This document shows, piece by piece, positions 8,174 to 17,464 of a stretch of 64,000 nt of DNA. Below the pieces are notes generated by a model that saw only the letters and a list, made by a program, of their open reading frames with translations, made no database searches and had not been told where the DNA came from. The translations under genes were made by a program, and so were the position numbers. The stretch's first letter is position 1. Each line of letters opens with the position of its first letter. Source of the stretch: Alphaproteobacteria bacterium (GTDB lineage Bacteria > Pseudomonadota > Alphaproteobacteria > Acetobacterales > Acetobacteraceae); NCBI GenBank assembly GCA_026400815.1, contig JAPLOI010000075.1, positions 1 through 64,000 on the forward strand, written 5' to 3'.

Positions 8174-9238
8174 TTAGCCGGAGACGACAGCCAATCCCGC
8201 GGGATCGAAAGACACCCGCACGGCCTGCCCGGCGGCCAGGGGCTGGGCGATATCCGGGGCAACGGCGAACAGCTCCACGTCGTGGCCTTCGAGCATGACA
8301 CCGTATTCCATGTGGCTGCCGAGATAGGCGGCGTGGGCGATGCGGGCGGGGATGCCCTCGGCGCCGAAGCGCAGGGCGTGCGGGCGGATGGCCAGCAGGG
8401 CGGCGCCGGGGGCCACGCCGCGATGGGGCAGGCGCAGGGTGAGGGGGCCGATTGTGGCTTCGCCGGTGGTGGCATCGGCGTGGCGCAGGGCGACGGGGAC
8501 CAGGTTGGCGTTGCCGATGAAGTCGGCCACGAAGCGGCTGGCGGGGGCTTCGTAGAGCTCGCGGGGCGTGCCGTCTTGCGCGATGCGGGCGTGGCTCATG
8601 ACGATGATGCGGTCAGAGACGGCCAGGGCTTCTTCCTGGTCGTGGGTGACGTAGGCGACGGTGAGGCGGAGATCCTGCTGCAGGGCGCGGATTTCGTCGC
8701 GCACGCGGCGGCGGAGCTTGGCATCCAGGTTGGAGAGGGGTTCGTCGAAAAGGAGGACCTTGGGTTCCAGCACGATGGCGCGGGCGACGGCGACGCGCTG
8801 CTGCTGGCCGCCGGAGAGCTCGCTGGGCAGGCGGCGTTCGTAGCCGGTGAGGCCGACGAGGCGCAGCTTGTCCGCGGCGCGGGCCTCGGCATCGGCCTTG
8901 TTGAGTCCGGAGGCGCGCAGGCCGTAGCAGGTGTTTTCCATCACCGTCATGTGCGGAAACAGCGCGTAGGACTGGAACACCATGGAGACGTCGCGGTCGG
9001 CGGCGGAGAGGTGCGTCACGTCCTGGCCGTCGATCAGGATGCGGCCTGCGGTTGCGTGTTCCAGGCCGGCGATGAGGCGCAGCGTGGTTGTCTTGCCGCA
9101 GCCGGAGGGGCCGAGGAGGGTGACCAGCGTGGCGGGCGCGATGTCGAAGCTGACGGCGTCGACCGCGGCGACCTGGCCGAAGCGCTTGGTGACGGTCTGG
9201 AAGGTGACGGCAGGTACGGAAGCGGGGGGCTGGGTCAT
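8174..9238 (-). CDS. ABC importer ATPase, PotA/FbpC type
   Basis: 354 residues. The nucleotide-binding domain has Walker A GPSGCGKTT at 43-51, signature LSGGQQQR, Walker B VLLFDEP and the H-loop THD. The C-terminal 110 residues form a TOBE-like domain, as in importers for iron, polyamines, sugar phosphates and 2-aminoethylphosphonate. It powers the permease whose gene overlaps it by 4 nt (ATGA at 9235-9238). The set SBP, fused permease, ATPase is complete on the minus strand from 12451 to 8174. The substrate is discussed under the binding protein. Confidence 0.92.
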   Translation of the reverse strand: MTQPPASVPAVTFQTVTKRFGQVAAVDAVSFDIAPATLVTLLGPSGCGKTTTLRLIAGLEHATAGRILIDGQDVTHLSAADRDVSMVFQSYALFPHMTVMENTCYGLRASGLNKADAEARAADKLRLVGLTGYERRLPSELSGGQQQRVAVARAIVLEPKVLLFDEPLSNLDAKLRRRVRDEIRALQQDLRLTVAYVTHDQEEALAVSDRIIVMSHARIAQDGTPRELYEAPASRFVADFIGNANLVPVALRHADATTGEATIGPLTLRLPHRGVAPGAALLAIRPHALRFGAEGIPARIAHAAYLGSHMEYGVMLEGHDVELFAVAPDIAQPLAAGQAVRVSFDPAGLAVVSG

Positions 9239-11403
9239 GAGGCGGCGAGTCCCACGGGGGCGGTTTCGGCCGTATTGGCAGAGCGGCGACCGATGCGCTG
9301 TTCGCCGACCAGGAGGCGGATGAGGACGAGGGCGCCGACCATGACGGCGATGAGCACGGCGGAGTAGGCGAGCGCCACGCCGTATTCGCTCATCTCCGCG
9401 CGGCCGACGATGTAGACGGTGGCGAGCTGGTATTCGGCGGTGGTGAGGAAGATGACGGCCGAGACCGAGGTGACGGCGCGGACGAAGCTGTAGACCATGG
9501 CGGCGATGATCGCCGGGCGCAGGATGGGCAGGATCACCAGGCGGAAGGTACGCCAGGAGCGGGCGCCGAGGGTGAGGGATGCTTCATCGAGGCTTTTGTC
9601 GATCTGGCTCAGGCTGGCGATCCCTGCCCGGATGCCGACGGGCATGTTGCGGAACATGAAGGCGAGCACGAGGATCATGCCGGTGCCGGTGAGCTCCACC
9701 GGGGGGGTGTTGAAGGCGAGGATGTAGCTGACGCCGATGACGGTGCCGGGGATGGCGAAGCTCATCATGGTGAGGAATTCGAAGGCGCCGCGGCCGCGGA
9801 ATTCCTGCCGGGCGAGCAGCCAGGCGGTGATGAGGCCGAGGGCGGCGGTGAGCGGCATGGACAGCGCCGAGAGCCACATGGTGGTGATGAAGCTGTTCCA
9901 GGCGCTGCCGGAGAGGAACCAGCCGGAGACGCCGTGGTCGATGCCGAAAGCGATGAGGAAGTGCTTCCAGGTGGGGGTGTGGTCGCGCCCGATCGTCTCC
10001 ACGAAGCCGCCGCCGAGGACGATGGCGTAGACGACGACCGTCAGCAGCAGCCAGGGCAGCACGGTGGCGTAGCAGGCGGCGCGCAGGCCGAGCGGGAGCG
10101 GCGGGGGCACGCCGGAATCGCCCTTGCCGGTGACGGTGGTGTAGCGGGCGCGGCCGACCCACAGGCGCTGGGCGGTGAAGGCGGCCATGGTGAAGCCGAG
10201 CAGGATCATGCCCAGCACGGCGGCGCGGCCTTGGTCTTGCGCGGCGCCGACCACGGCGAAGAAGATATCCGTGGAGAGCACGTTGAAGCTGCCGCCCAGC
10301 ATCAGCGGGTTGCCGAAATCGGCCATGCTTTCGATGAAGCCGATCAGGAAGGCATTGGCCACGCCCGGGCGGATCAGCGGCCAGGTGACGGTGCGGAAGG
10401 TGCGCCAGCGGCCGGCGCGCAGCGTGCCGGCGGCTTCCTCCAGGCTGGGGGCCACGGATTGCAGCACGCCCACCAGAACCAGGAAGGCGATCGGGGTGAA
10501 GGCCAGCAACTGGGCGAGGGTGACGCCGGGCCAGCCGTAGAGCCAGCGGCTGCGGGGGATGTCGAAGGTCTGGTAGAGGAAGGTGGTCACGAAGCCGGTG
10601 CGGCCGAACATGATGATCAGCGCCAGCCCGATGACGAAGGGCGGGGTGATGATCGGCAGCAGCGAGAGCAGGCGGATCGGGCCCTTCAGGGGCAGGCCGG
10701 TGCGCAGCGCCACCAGGGCGAAGGCCAGGCCCAGCAGGGTGGAGAGCAGGCCCACCACCACGGCCAGGGCCAGCGTGTTCCAGGCCGCGCCGCAACTGCC
10801 CGCGCCGGTGAGGCATTCCAGGCCCCAGATCGAGCGATCGGTGAACTTGGCCCAGAACTCGGCCGGGGCGAAATTGCCGTTGTTGTCGCGCACGGCGGAG
10901 ATGAGCACCGTCATCACGGGCGAGAACACGAAGATCAGGATGGCGCCGAGGATGAGCAGGATGGCGCCGAGCACGAAGGCGTCGCCACGGCACCAGCCCT
11001 GGCGGGCGAGGCCGATGGCGGCGAGCTGGGTGGCGGCGAGCGCGTAGAGCAGGGCGCCCCAGCCGAGCGCGGGCTGGGTGGGCTTGCCGCCGAAGATCAC
11101 GCCCAGCCACTGCCAGGTCCAGCCGCGGTGGTTGATGGCGAAGCCTTCCAGGCACAGCCAGGCCAACGCGACAGCGGCGGTGGCGACCAGCAGGCGCGGG
11201 CGGTCGTGCCGCACGGCGAACTGGGCGAAGGCGGGTAGCACCAGAAGCGGCAGGAGCCACAGGCGGTCGCCAGCGAGGAACACCAGCGGCAGCGCCTCGC
11301 CCGCGAACAGTGCCACCACCGGGTCCTCGTGGCCGAACCACGGCAGGGCCAGCACCGCAAGGGCGAAGGCAGCGGACCAGCCGCGGGCGGCGATGGGCAT
11401 CAT
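9235..11403 (-). CDS. Fused double permease of a Fbp/Afu-type ABC importer
   Basis: 722 residues in one chain containing both permease halves. Each half carries the cytoplasmic EAA loop that docks the ATPase: EEAAGTLRAGRW...RPG in the first and DEASLTLGARSW...RPA in the second. Ahead of them are about 150 residues with some four extra hydrophobic segments (LPLVFLAG, LLVLPAFA, etc.). Two-in-one permeases are usual for the iron/sugar-phosphate (FbpB/AfuB) family. The start is ATG 11403, with a second in-frame ATG three nt later, 22 nt after the binding-protein gene and overlapping the ATPase gene by 4 nt. Confidence 0.9.
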   Translation of the reverse strand: MMPIAARGWSAAFALAVLALPWFGHEDPVVALFAGEALPLVFLAGDRLWLLPLLVLPAFAQFAVRHDRPRLLVATAAVALAWLCLEGFAINHRGWTWQWLGVIFGGKPTQPALGWGALLYALAATQLAAIGLARQGWCRGDAFVLGAILLILGAILIFVFSPVMTVLISAVRDNNGNFAPAEFWAKFTDRSIWGLECLTGAGSCGAAWNTLALAVVVGLLSTLLGLAFALVALRTGLPLKGPIRLLSLLPIITPPFVIGLALIIMFGRTGFVTTFLYQTFDIPRSRWLYGWPGVTLAQLLAFTPIAFLVLVGVLQSVAPSLEEAAGTLRAGRWRTFRTVTWPLIRPGVANAFLIGFIESMADFGNPLMLGGSFNVLSTDIFFAVVGAAQDQGRAAVLGMILLGFTMAAFTAQRLWVGRARYTTVTGKGDSGVPPPLPLGLRAACYATVLPWLLLTVVVYAIVLGGGFVETIGRDHTPTWKHFLIAFGIDHGVSGWFLSGSAWNSFITTMWLSALSMPLTAALGLITAWLLARQEFRGRGAFEFLTMMSFAIPGTVIGVSYILAFNTPPVELTGTGMILVLAFMFRNMPVGIRAGIASLSQIDKSLDEASLTLGARSWRTFRLVILPILRPAIIAAMVYSFVRAVTSVSAVIFLTTAEYQLATVYIVGRAEMSEYGVALAYSAVLIAVMVGALVLIRLLVGEQRIGRRSANTAETAPVGLAAS

Positions 11404-11425
11404 CGGGCGGCTGGGCGTGGGTGGT

Positions 11426-12451
11426 TCAGCGTGCGGCGCCCTTCACCTCGTTGGTCCAGCGGGCGAGAAGGCGGCGGCGCTCGGCGGAGGAGCCGTATTT
11501 GGCGAAGTCGTAGTTGATCAGCTTGATCGCGCTGAGATCCGGCGCCTCCTTCGGCACCGCCACGTCGCTGTTGGACGGCACCTGGAAGGAGCCGAATTCC
11601 GGCATGATCTTCTGGGCCGAGGCGCCGAGTGCCCAATCGTAGAACTTGCGGGCATCGGCGGCGTTGCGGCCGCCCTTGATGAGGCTCATCGAGCCGACCT
11701 CGTAGCCGGTGCCTTCGCACGGGGAGACGGTGACGAGCGGGCGCTTGCCGGTGAGGGCCACCATGACGACGTCGTGCTGGAAGGCCACGCCCACCAGCGT
11801 TTCGCCCTTGCCGGCGGCCTGGGCCGGGGCGGCGCCGGACTTGGTGTAGTCGTTGATGTTGCGGTGCAGCTTCTTGAGATAGTCGAAGGCCTGTTCCTCG
11901 CCCCAGAGCTGCACCAGGGTGGCGAGCATGGTGTAGGCGGTGCCGGAGGAGTTCGGGTCCGCCATCTGGACCTCGCCCTTGTATTCCGGCTTCAGCAGGT
12001 CGGCCCAGCAGGCGGGGGCGGCGAGCTTCTTGCGGCCCAGTTCCTCGGAGTTATAGCCGTAGCCGAGGGCGCCCATATACACGCCGACGGTCTGGAACTT
12101 CGCCAGCTCGGCCTGGCGCACCGCCCAGTCGCGCATCTTGGGCAGCATCGGGGATTTGTATTCGGCCAGCAGGCCTTCCTCGGCGGCCTGGAGGTGCGGG
12201 TCGCCGGTGCCGCCCCACCATACGTCGGCGCGCGGGTTGTCCTTCTCGGCGCGGATGCGGGCATACGTTTCGCCGGAGGACTGGCGGGTCATGTCTGCCT
12301 TGATCCCCGTCTCCTTGGTGAAGAGGGTGATCAGGCCGCGGCACATCTTTTCGTCGGCGCTGCAATATACGACGACATCGGCGCGGGCGGGCATGGCGGC
12401 GCTGGCGAGCAGTGCTGCGGCCGCGACGAGCATGGTCCTGGCGGAGCGCAT
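11426..12451 (-). CDS. Extracellular solute-binding protein, AfuA/FbpA-like
   Basis: 341 residues from ATG 12451. The N-terminal signal peptide ends at AMPARA-DVVVY, so it is periplasmic. The mature protein opens with VVVYCSADE and contains ADVWWGGTGDP, features of the family-1 binding proteins for ferric iron, sugar phosphates, inositol phosphate or aminoethylphosphonate. The Tyr pairs typical of iron binding are not evident. It heads the ABC operon and lies 92 bp downstream of iolD on the same strand, so a role in taking up inositol or a phosphorylated polyol is a reasonable inference. Confidence 0.85.
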   Translation of the reverse strand: MRSARTMLVAAAALLASAAMPARADVVVYCSADEKMCRGLITLFTKETGIKADMTRQSSGETYARIRAEKDNPRADVWWGGTGDPHLQAAEEGLLAEYKSPMLPKMRDWAVRQAELAKFQTVGVYMGALGYGYNSEELGRKKLAAPACWADLLKPEYKGEVQMADPNSSGTAYTMLATLVQLWGEEQAFDYLKKLHRNINDYTKSGAAPAQAAGKGETLVGVAFQHDVVMVALTGKRPLVTVSPCEGTGYEVGSMSLIKGGRNAADARKFYDWALGASAQKIMPEFGSFQVPSNSDVAVPKEAPDLSAIKLINYDFAKYGSSAERRRLLARWTNEVKGAAR

Positions 12452-12543
12452 GGATGGTTCTCCCTGGCGAGGCGTTTCTTTGCGATGGGCAATAGTGGCT
12501 GGCGGGGTGGGCTGCAACAGCACCGTCATTGTGTTGTCATGAT

Positions 12544-14391
12544 TTAGTCGCCCAGGCGTTGGGCGGCGCGGGCGGCATCCGAGGCGGCGCGGGCGGCGCG
12601 GACCTCGGCGCGGGCGGAGACCTCCGGCACGCCGACATCCCACCAGTGGCCGCCCTCCGCGGTGCTGCCGGCGGGGTCGGTCTTCAGCACGATCACGGTG
12701 GTGCGGTCTGCCGCGCGGGCGGTGGCGATCGCGGCTTCCAGCGCGGTGGTGCCGGTGACGGTGAGGGCGACGGCGCCGAGGCCGGCGGCCTGGGCGGCGA
12801 AATCGAAGGCGGGCAGGGTTTCGTGCCGGGCGGTGGCGAGCAGGTTGTTGAAGCTGGCGCCGCCACTGCCGCGCTGCAGGCGGTCGATGCAGCCGAAGCC
12901 GCCATTGTCCAGCAGCACCACGATGAGCTTGGTGCCGAGCATCACGGAGGTGGCGAGTTCCGAGTTCATCATCAGCCAGGAGCCGTCGCCGAGGAGGACC
13001 ACCACTTCGCGGTCGGGCATGGCCATCTTCACGCCGACGGCGCCGGCGATTTCGTAGCCCATGCAGGAATAGCCGTATTCCAGGTGGTAGGTGCCGGGGC
13101 CGGTGGCGTTCCAGAGCTTGTGCAACTCGCCCGGTAGGCCGCCGGCGGCGGCGACCACGACCGCGGACTCCGGCACGGCGCGGCGGACGGCGCCGAGCAC
13201 CTGGGCATCCGTCGGTAGGGCGGCATTGTTCGGGCCGGTGGCGCGGGCGGCGGCTTGCTGCCACGGCGTGAGGCCGGCCTGGCAGCGGGCGAGCCATTCG
13301 GCCGGGGCGCGGTGGGTGGCGAGTGCGGTGGAGAGCGCCTGCAGGCCGAGATCGGCATCGGCCACCAGCGGGGCGGACAAGCGCTTGCCGGCATCGAAGG
13401 CCTGCACGTTCAGCGCGATCACGCGGCGGTTGGGGTTGCGGTAGAGCGCCCAGCTGCCGGTGGCGAAATCCCCCAGGCGGGTGCCGACGGCCAGGATCAG
13501 GTCGGCCTGCTCGGCGGCTTCGTTGGCGGCCGACGTACCGGAGACGCCGATGGCGCCGAGGTTCATGGCGTGGTCGTGCGGCAGGGCGCTTTTGCCGGCC
13601 TGGGTTTCCGTGACCGGGATGCCGTGATCCTCGGCGAAGCGGGCGAGGGTTTCGGTGGCGTCGGCATAGTGCACGCCGCCGCCGGCGATGATCAGCGGGG
13701 CCTTCGCGGCGCGCAGGAGGGCCACGGCATCGGCGAGTTCGGCGGCATCCGGCGGCGGGCGGCGGATGCGCCAAATGCGCGGGGCGAAGAAGCTCTCGGG
13801 GTAGTCGAAGGCTTCTGCTTGCGTGTCCTGGCACAAGGCCAGCGTGACGGGGCCACATTGCGCGGGGTCGGTAAGCACCGCCATCGCGCGGGGCAGGGCG
13901 GTGAGGATCTGCTCCGGGCGGGCGATGCGGTCGAAGAAGCGGGAGACGGGGCGGAAGCAATCATTGGCGGAGACCGTCGCGTCCTCGAAATCCTCCACCT
14001 GTTGCAGAACGGGATCGGGCCGGCGGCCTGCGAAAACGTCGCCGGGGAGGAACAGCACGGGCAGGCGGTTGACGTGGGCGACGGCGGCGGCGGTGACCAT
14101 GTTGGTGGCGCCGGGGCCGATGGAGGAGGTGACGGCCATCATGCGGCGGCGGCGCATCGCCTTGGCGTAGGCGATGGCGGCCAGCGCCATGCCCTGTTCG
14201 TTGTGGCCCCTGTAGGTGGGCAGCGCGTCGCCGATGCCGTGCAGCGCCTCGCCCATGGCGGCGACGTTGCCGTGGCCGAAGATGGCCCAGGCGCCGGCGA
14301 AGATCGGCACCTCCATCCCATCAACGACGGTGCGCTGGGCGGCCAGGAAACGCACCAGCGCCTGGGCGCAGGTGAGGCGGATGGTGTTCAT
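12544..14391 (-). CDS. iolD: 3D-(3,5/4)-trihydroxycyclohexane-1,2-dione hydrolase
   Basis: 615 residues from ATG 14391, which has a strong AGGAGGT five nt upstream. IolD is a ThDP enzyme that hydrolyses the ring of the diketo intermediate of myo-inositol breakdown to 5-deoxy-glucuronate. Visible features are RGHNEQGMA (activating Glu, PYR domain), a central domain, and the ThDP/Mg motif LLGDGSWLMMNSE...DNGGFG. The GAWAIFGHGN region near residue 35 and the long C-terminus are typical of IolD rather than acetolactate synthase. It is divergent from iolG. iolE, iolB, iolC and iolA are not in this window. Confidence 0.92.
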   Translation of the reverse strand: MNTIRLTCAQALVRFLAAQRTVVDGMEVPIFAGAWAIFGHGNVAAMGEALHGIGDALPTYRGHNEQGMALAAIAYAKAMRRRRMMAVTSSIGPGATNMVTAAAVAHVNRLPVLFLPGDVFAGRRPDPVLQQVEDFEDATVSANDCFRPVSRFFDRIARPEQILTALPRAMAVLTDPAQCGPVTLALCQDTQAEAFDYPESFFAPRIWRIRRPPPDAAELADAVALLRAAKAPLIIAGGGVHYADATETLARFAEDHGIPVTETQAGKSALPHDHAMNLGAIGVSGTSAANEAAEQADLILAVGTRLGDFATGSWALYRNPNRRVIALNVQAFDAGKRLSAPLVADADLGLQALSTALATHRAPAEWLARCQAGLTPWQQAAARATGPNNAALPTDAQVLGAVRRAVPESAVVVAAAGGLPGELHKLWNATGPGTYHLEYGYSCMGYEIAGAVGVKMAMPDREVVVLLGDGSWLMMNSELATSVMLGTKLIVVLLDNGGFGCIDRLQRGSGGASFNNLLATARHETLPAFDFAAQAAGLGAVALTVTGTTALEAAIATARAADRTTVIVLKTDPAGSTAEGGHWWDVGVPEVSARAEVRAARAASDAARAAQRLGD

Positions 14392-14466
14392 GGCGACCTC
14401 CTCAGCTTTGGGCGCCATTGTCCATCCGGCGGCGACGCGAGACAATCGGGGGGACGGAGGACCTGC
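14392..14466. promoter_or_regulatory. iolD-iolG divergent promoter region
   Basis: A 75-bp gap between two divergent inositol genes. It contains an inverted pair ATTGTC (14417-14422) and GACAAT (14441-14446) with 18 nt between them, a possible operator for a shared regulator. No regulator gene is adjacent. I could not assign -10/-35 boxes with confidence. Confidence 0.3.
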
Positions 14467-15453
14467 ATGATCGACATTGCCGTGATCGGCGCCGGGCGCA
14501 TCGGCCGCATCCATGCGCGCAACGTCGCAGCCCATGCGGGCGCGCGGCTGGTGGGGATCGCCGATCCCGATGCCGCCGCCGTGGCCGAGTTGGCGGAGGC
14601 CACGGGCAGCCGCGTGCTGTCCTTGGACGAGGCGTTCGCGGCACAGGCGGTGCTGATCGCCTCGCCCACGCCGACCCATGCCGGGTTCATCGAGCGGGCC
14701 GCCGCGGCGGGCGTGGCAGTGTTCTGCGAGAAGCCGGTGGATTTGGATGCGGCGCGGGCGCGGGCCTGCATCGAAGCGGCGGAGCGGGCGGGTATTGCGC
14801 TGATGATCGGTTTCAACCGGCGCTTCGATCCGCATTTCGCCGCGCTGAAGGCGGCGTTGGCGGCGGGCGAAATCGGCGCGCTGGAGGTGCTGGCGATCAC
14901 CAGCCGCGATCCCTCGCCGCCGCCGCCGAGCTATGTGGCGGCCTCTGGCGGGTTGTTCCGCGACATGGCGATCCATGACCTCGATATGGCGCGCTTCCTG
15001 CTGGGGGAGGAGATCGTGGAGGTGTTCGCTGCCGGGACCTGCCTGGTGGACCCCGGCATTGGCGCGGCGGGCGATATCGACACGGCGCTGATCACGCTGC
15101 GCACCGCCAGCGGCAAGCTGTGCAGCATCAGCAATTCGCGCCGCGCCACCTATGGCTACGACCAGCGGATCGAGGCGCATGGGGCCACGGGGCTGCTGCG
15201 GGCGGGCAATGTGCCGGTGACGACGCTGGAGCGCGCGGGGGCCGGCGGGTTCACCACCGCGGTGGCGCAGCCCTTCTTCCTGGAACGCTATGCCGAGGCC
15301 TATCGGGTGGAGCTGGATGCCTTCGTGACCACTGTTGCGGCTGGGCGGTCCCCCGCGCCAAGCGGGCAGGACGGGCTGGCGGCGCTGCTGCTGGCCGATG
15401 CCGCCGAGGCTTCCTTGCGCAGTGGGCGCGCCGTGCGCCCCGAGACGGTGTGA
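14467..15453 (+). CDS. iolG: Inositol 2-dehydrogenase family oxidoreductase
   Basis: 328 residues from ATG 14467, which follows GGAGGACC. The NAD(P) Rossmann motif is GAGRIGRIH at 8-16, the conserved EKP has Lys89, and the catalytic pair is Asp166/His170 (RDMAIHDLD). This is the pattern of Gfo/Idh/MocA enzymes that oxidise myo- or scyllo-inositol to the 2-keto form, the step before IolE and IolD. The family alone would allow other polyols; the divergent iolD makes the inositol assignment likely. It is followed 5 nt later by a methyltransferase gene. Confidence 0.85.
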   Translation: MIDIAVIGAGRIGRIHARNVAAHAGARLVGIADPDAAAVAELAEATGSRVLSLDEAFAAQAVLIASPTPTHAGFIERAAAAGVAVFCEKPVDLDAARARACIEAAERAGIALMIGFNRRFDPHFAALKAALAAGEIGALEVLAITSRDPSPPPPSYVAASGGLFRDMAIHDLDMARFLLGEEIVEVFAAGTCLVDPGIGAAGDIDTALITLRTASGKLCSISNSRRATYGYDQRIEAHGATGLLRAGNVPVTTLERAGAGGFTTAVAQPFFLERYAEAYRVELDAFVTTVAAGRSPAPSGQDGLAALLLADAAEASLRSGRAVRPETV

Positions 15454-15458
15454 GCGCC

Positions 15459-16544
15459 ATGCAGATCGATACCGAAACCCTGCTGCCCCTGCCGCCGGAG
15501 GGGGTGGAGCTGCACAGCCCCGATGTGCCCCGGCATGTGTTCACCACCGGGTTCTCCGCCCCGGACGCCAATGGCCGCTGGACCGACGGCCCGCGGTCAC
15601 GCCTGGTGTTCCGCCTGCCGCATCGGCCGGAGGGCGGGGTGGAACTGCGGCTGGAATCGCTCGGCTTTGTCGTGCATGGCGCCATTTTCGAGCAGCAGGC
15701 AGAGATACTGGCAGGCGGGCGCCAGGTCGGGCGCTGGAACGTGATGAGCTCGGCGTTGGTGCCGCGCCTGGTGGTGGTGCCGCGCGAGGCGATGGAGCCG
15801 GATGGCACGGTGGTTCTGGAGTTCCGCATCCCCACCTGCATGCAGCCGGCCCTGGTGCGGCAGGGGGACGACCGCCGGTTCCTGGGGCTGATGCTGCGTC
15901 GCCTTTCCTGGGAGGCACGCCCGGCGCAGCGCCCGCACGACCTCTCCGGCGAAGTGGCGCGGCCGGTGGGGCGGGAATCGCGCAAGAGCTTCGCCGACAA
16001 GATCGCGTCCGGCTTCTGGTCCCGCTTCGTGACGGGCCCGGCGGTGCTGGATGTTGGCTTCCAGGGCGCTTCGGCCGCGGGCAGCGTGGTGCCGATCCTG
16101 CCCGGGGCGATCGGGGTGGATATCGACTATCCCGGCTATGACGGGCGCACCCTGCCGTTTGCCGATGGCAGCCAGGATGCGGTGTATTCCAGCCACTGCC
16201 TGGAGCACATCCCGGACAACATCAAGGCGATCCAGGAATGGCATCGCGTGGTGAAGGTGGGTGGGCACATCATCACCGTGGTGCCGAGCGCGGCGCTGTA
16301 TGAGCGCAAGCGGCGCGTGCCGTCCTATTGGAATGGCGACCACCGGCGCACCTATTCGCCCTCTTCCCTGCTGGCGGAGTTCGAGGCGGCGTTGGCGCCC
16401 AACTCCTATCGCGTGCGGCATTTGGCGGAGAACGACGCCAACTACCAATACGGGCTGCCGCCGAACATGCACCCGGAAGGCTGCCATGAGATCGAGCTGG
16501 TGGTGGAGAAGATCGCGCCGCCGTTGTGGCGGTTGGGGGAGTGA
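15459..16544 (+). CDS. SAM-dependent methyltransferase with N-terminal beta-rich domain
   Basis: 361 residues. The first 170 or so are rich in beta-type, proline-containing segments and resemble no catalytic domain I know. From about residue 185 there is a class I methyltransferase fold: SAM-binding loop VLDVGFQGAS, the acidic strand end IGVDID, and SSHCLEHIPD as motif IV. Such architecture is seen in cell-envelope or polysaccharide methyltransferases, so that is a possible role. It lies 5 nt after iolG and is probably co-transcribed, although no link to inositol is obvious. The stop codon TGA is directly followed by a hairpin repeat. Confidence 0.75.
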   Translation: MQIDTETLLPLPPEGVELHSPDVPRHVFTTGFSAPDANGRWTDGPRSRLVFRLPHRPEGGVELRLESLGFVVHGAIFEQQAEILAGGRQVGRWNVMSSALVPRLVVVPREAMEPDGTVVLEFRIPTCMQPALVRQGDDRRFLGLMLRRLSWEARPAQRPHDLSGEVARPVGRESRKSFADKIASGFWSRFVTGPAVLDVGFQGASAAGSVVPILPGAIGVDIDYPGYDGRTLPFADGSQDAVYSSHCLEHIPDNIKAIQEWHRVVKVGGHIITVVPSAALYERKRRVPSYWNGDHRRTYSPSSLLAEFEAALAPNSYRVRHLAENDANYQYGLPPNMHPEGCHEIELVVEKIAPPLWRLGE

Positions 16545-16661
16545 GGAAGCAAGCGGTTCTTTTTTGAAAAAAAGAACCAAAAAACTTTTCTGGTTTGGCC
16601 GTGGCTAGCCCGGGTGCAATTCGGAAAAGTCTTTTTGCTTCTTTTTCTTCAGAAAAAGAAG
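16545..16661 (+). repeat. Composite hairpin repeat, copy 3
   Basis: Between convergent genes. Left hairpin GGTTCTTTTTTGAAAAAAAG and right hairpin CTTCTTTTTCTTCAGAAAAAG are intact; the central part is degenerate, keeping a CTTTTC/GAAAAG pairing. It starts directly after the methyltransferase stop and ends 4 nt before the stop codon of the enoyl-CoA hydratase gene. Confidence 0.88.
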
Positions 16662-16665
16662 ATTC

Positions 16666-17451
16666 TTACTTGCCTTTGAAGACCGGCCGCCGCTTCTCCA
16701 GGAACGCCCTGGTCCCCTCCGCATGGTCCTCGCTGGTGGAGCACTGCGCGATAATCGCCTCGGCCGCCGCGAGGTCCCGGCGGGATTCGTCGCGGGCGAG
16801 TTCGGCCAGGGCGAGCTTGGCGCCTTTCTGCGTGAGCGGCGCGCCGGCGGCGATGCTTGCGATGTAGTCGGCGGCGAAGGCGTCGATCGCATCGTCGGCC
16901 AGCAGGTGGTTCACCATGCCCAGGCGCAGGGCTTCCTCCGCGCTGTATTGGCGGGCGGTGAACATGATTTCCTTGGCGGTGGAGAGGCCGACGAGTTCCA
17001 CCAGGCGGCGCAGGCCTTCCACGGGGTAGCCGATGGACAGCTTGGCGGCGGGGATGCCGAAGCGGGCGCGGTCGTTGGCCAGGCGCAGGTCGCAGCTGAT
17101 GGCCAGCGCCATGCCGCCGCCGAGGCACCAGCCGCGGATGATGGCGACGGTGGGCTTGGAGACGGCGTGGACGGTGGCGCAGGCGGTGGAGAAGGCGCCG
17201 CCGCCGCGGGTGACGGGGCCTTCGGCGGATTCGAAGCGCGAGATGTCGGCCCCCGAGGCGAAGGCCTTGCGGCCGCTGCCTTCGATGGTGATCAGGCGGG
17301 TTTCGGGATCGGCATCGAAGGCCAGGGCGGCGTCGGTGATGGCCTGCCACATCGGGTTGGAGATGGCGTTGTGGCGGTCTGGGTTGTCGATGGTGATGGT
17401 GCCGACGGCACCCTTGCGTTCCGCGATGATCCTGCCGCCGCCGGTGGCCAT
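16666..17451 (-). CDS. Enoyl-CoA hydratase/isomerase family protein
   Basis: 261 residues. Crotonase-fold motifs are present: the first oxyanion-hole segment ASGADIS and the second RGWCLGGGMALAISCD. A Glu follows in GYPVEG. The usual reaction is hydration of 2-enoyl-CoA, but the superfamily is broad. I chose ATG 17451 because AAGGAG lies 9 nt before it; ATG 17472 overlaps the end of the dppF-like gene. Being the last gene of the peptide-transporter operon, and facing an acyl-CoA dehydrogenase gene at its other end, it may belong to one catabolic route for an imported compound (inference). Confidence 0.85.
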   Translation of the reverse strand: MATGGGRIIAERKGAVGTITIDNPDRHNAISNPMWQAITDAALAFDADPETRLITIEGSGRKAFASGADISRFESAEGPVTRGGGAFSTACATVHAVSKPTVAIIRGWCLGGGMALAISCDLRLANDRARFGIPAAKLSIGYPVEGLRRLVELVGLSTAKEIMFTARQYSAEEALRLGMVNHLLADDAIDAFAADYIASIAAGAPLTQKGAKLALAELARDESRRDLAAAEAIIAQCSTSEDHAEGTRAFLEKRRPVFKGK

Positions 17452-17464
17452 GGTCGTCTCTCCT

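Noticed and set aside
8174-12451. ABC importer as a ferric iron system
   Set aside because: Family allows it, but adjacency to iolD and lack of evident iron-binding Tyr pairs argue against it; left open rather than assigned.
12452-13960. N-terminal extension of the AfuA-like binding protein into iolD
   Set aside because: The frame is open upstream, but a signal peptide begins at ATG 12451 and the upstream part overlaps iolD in another frame.
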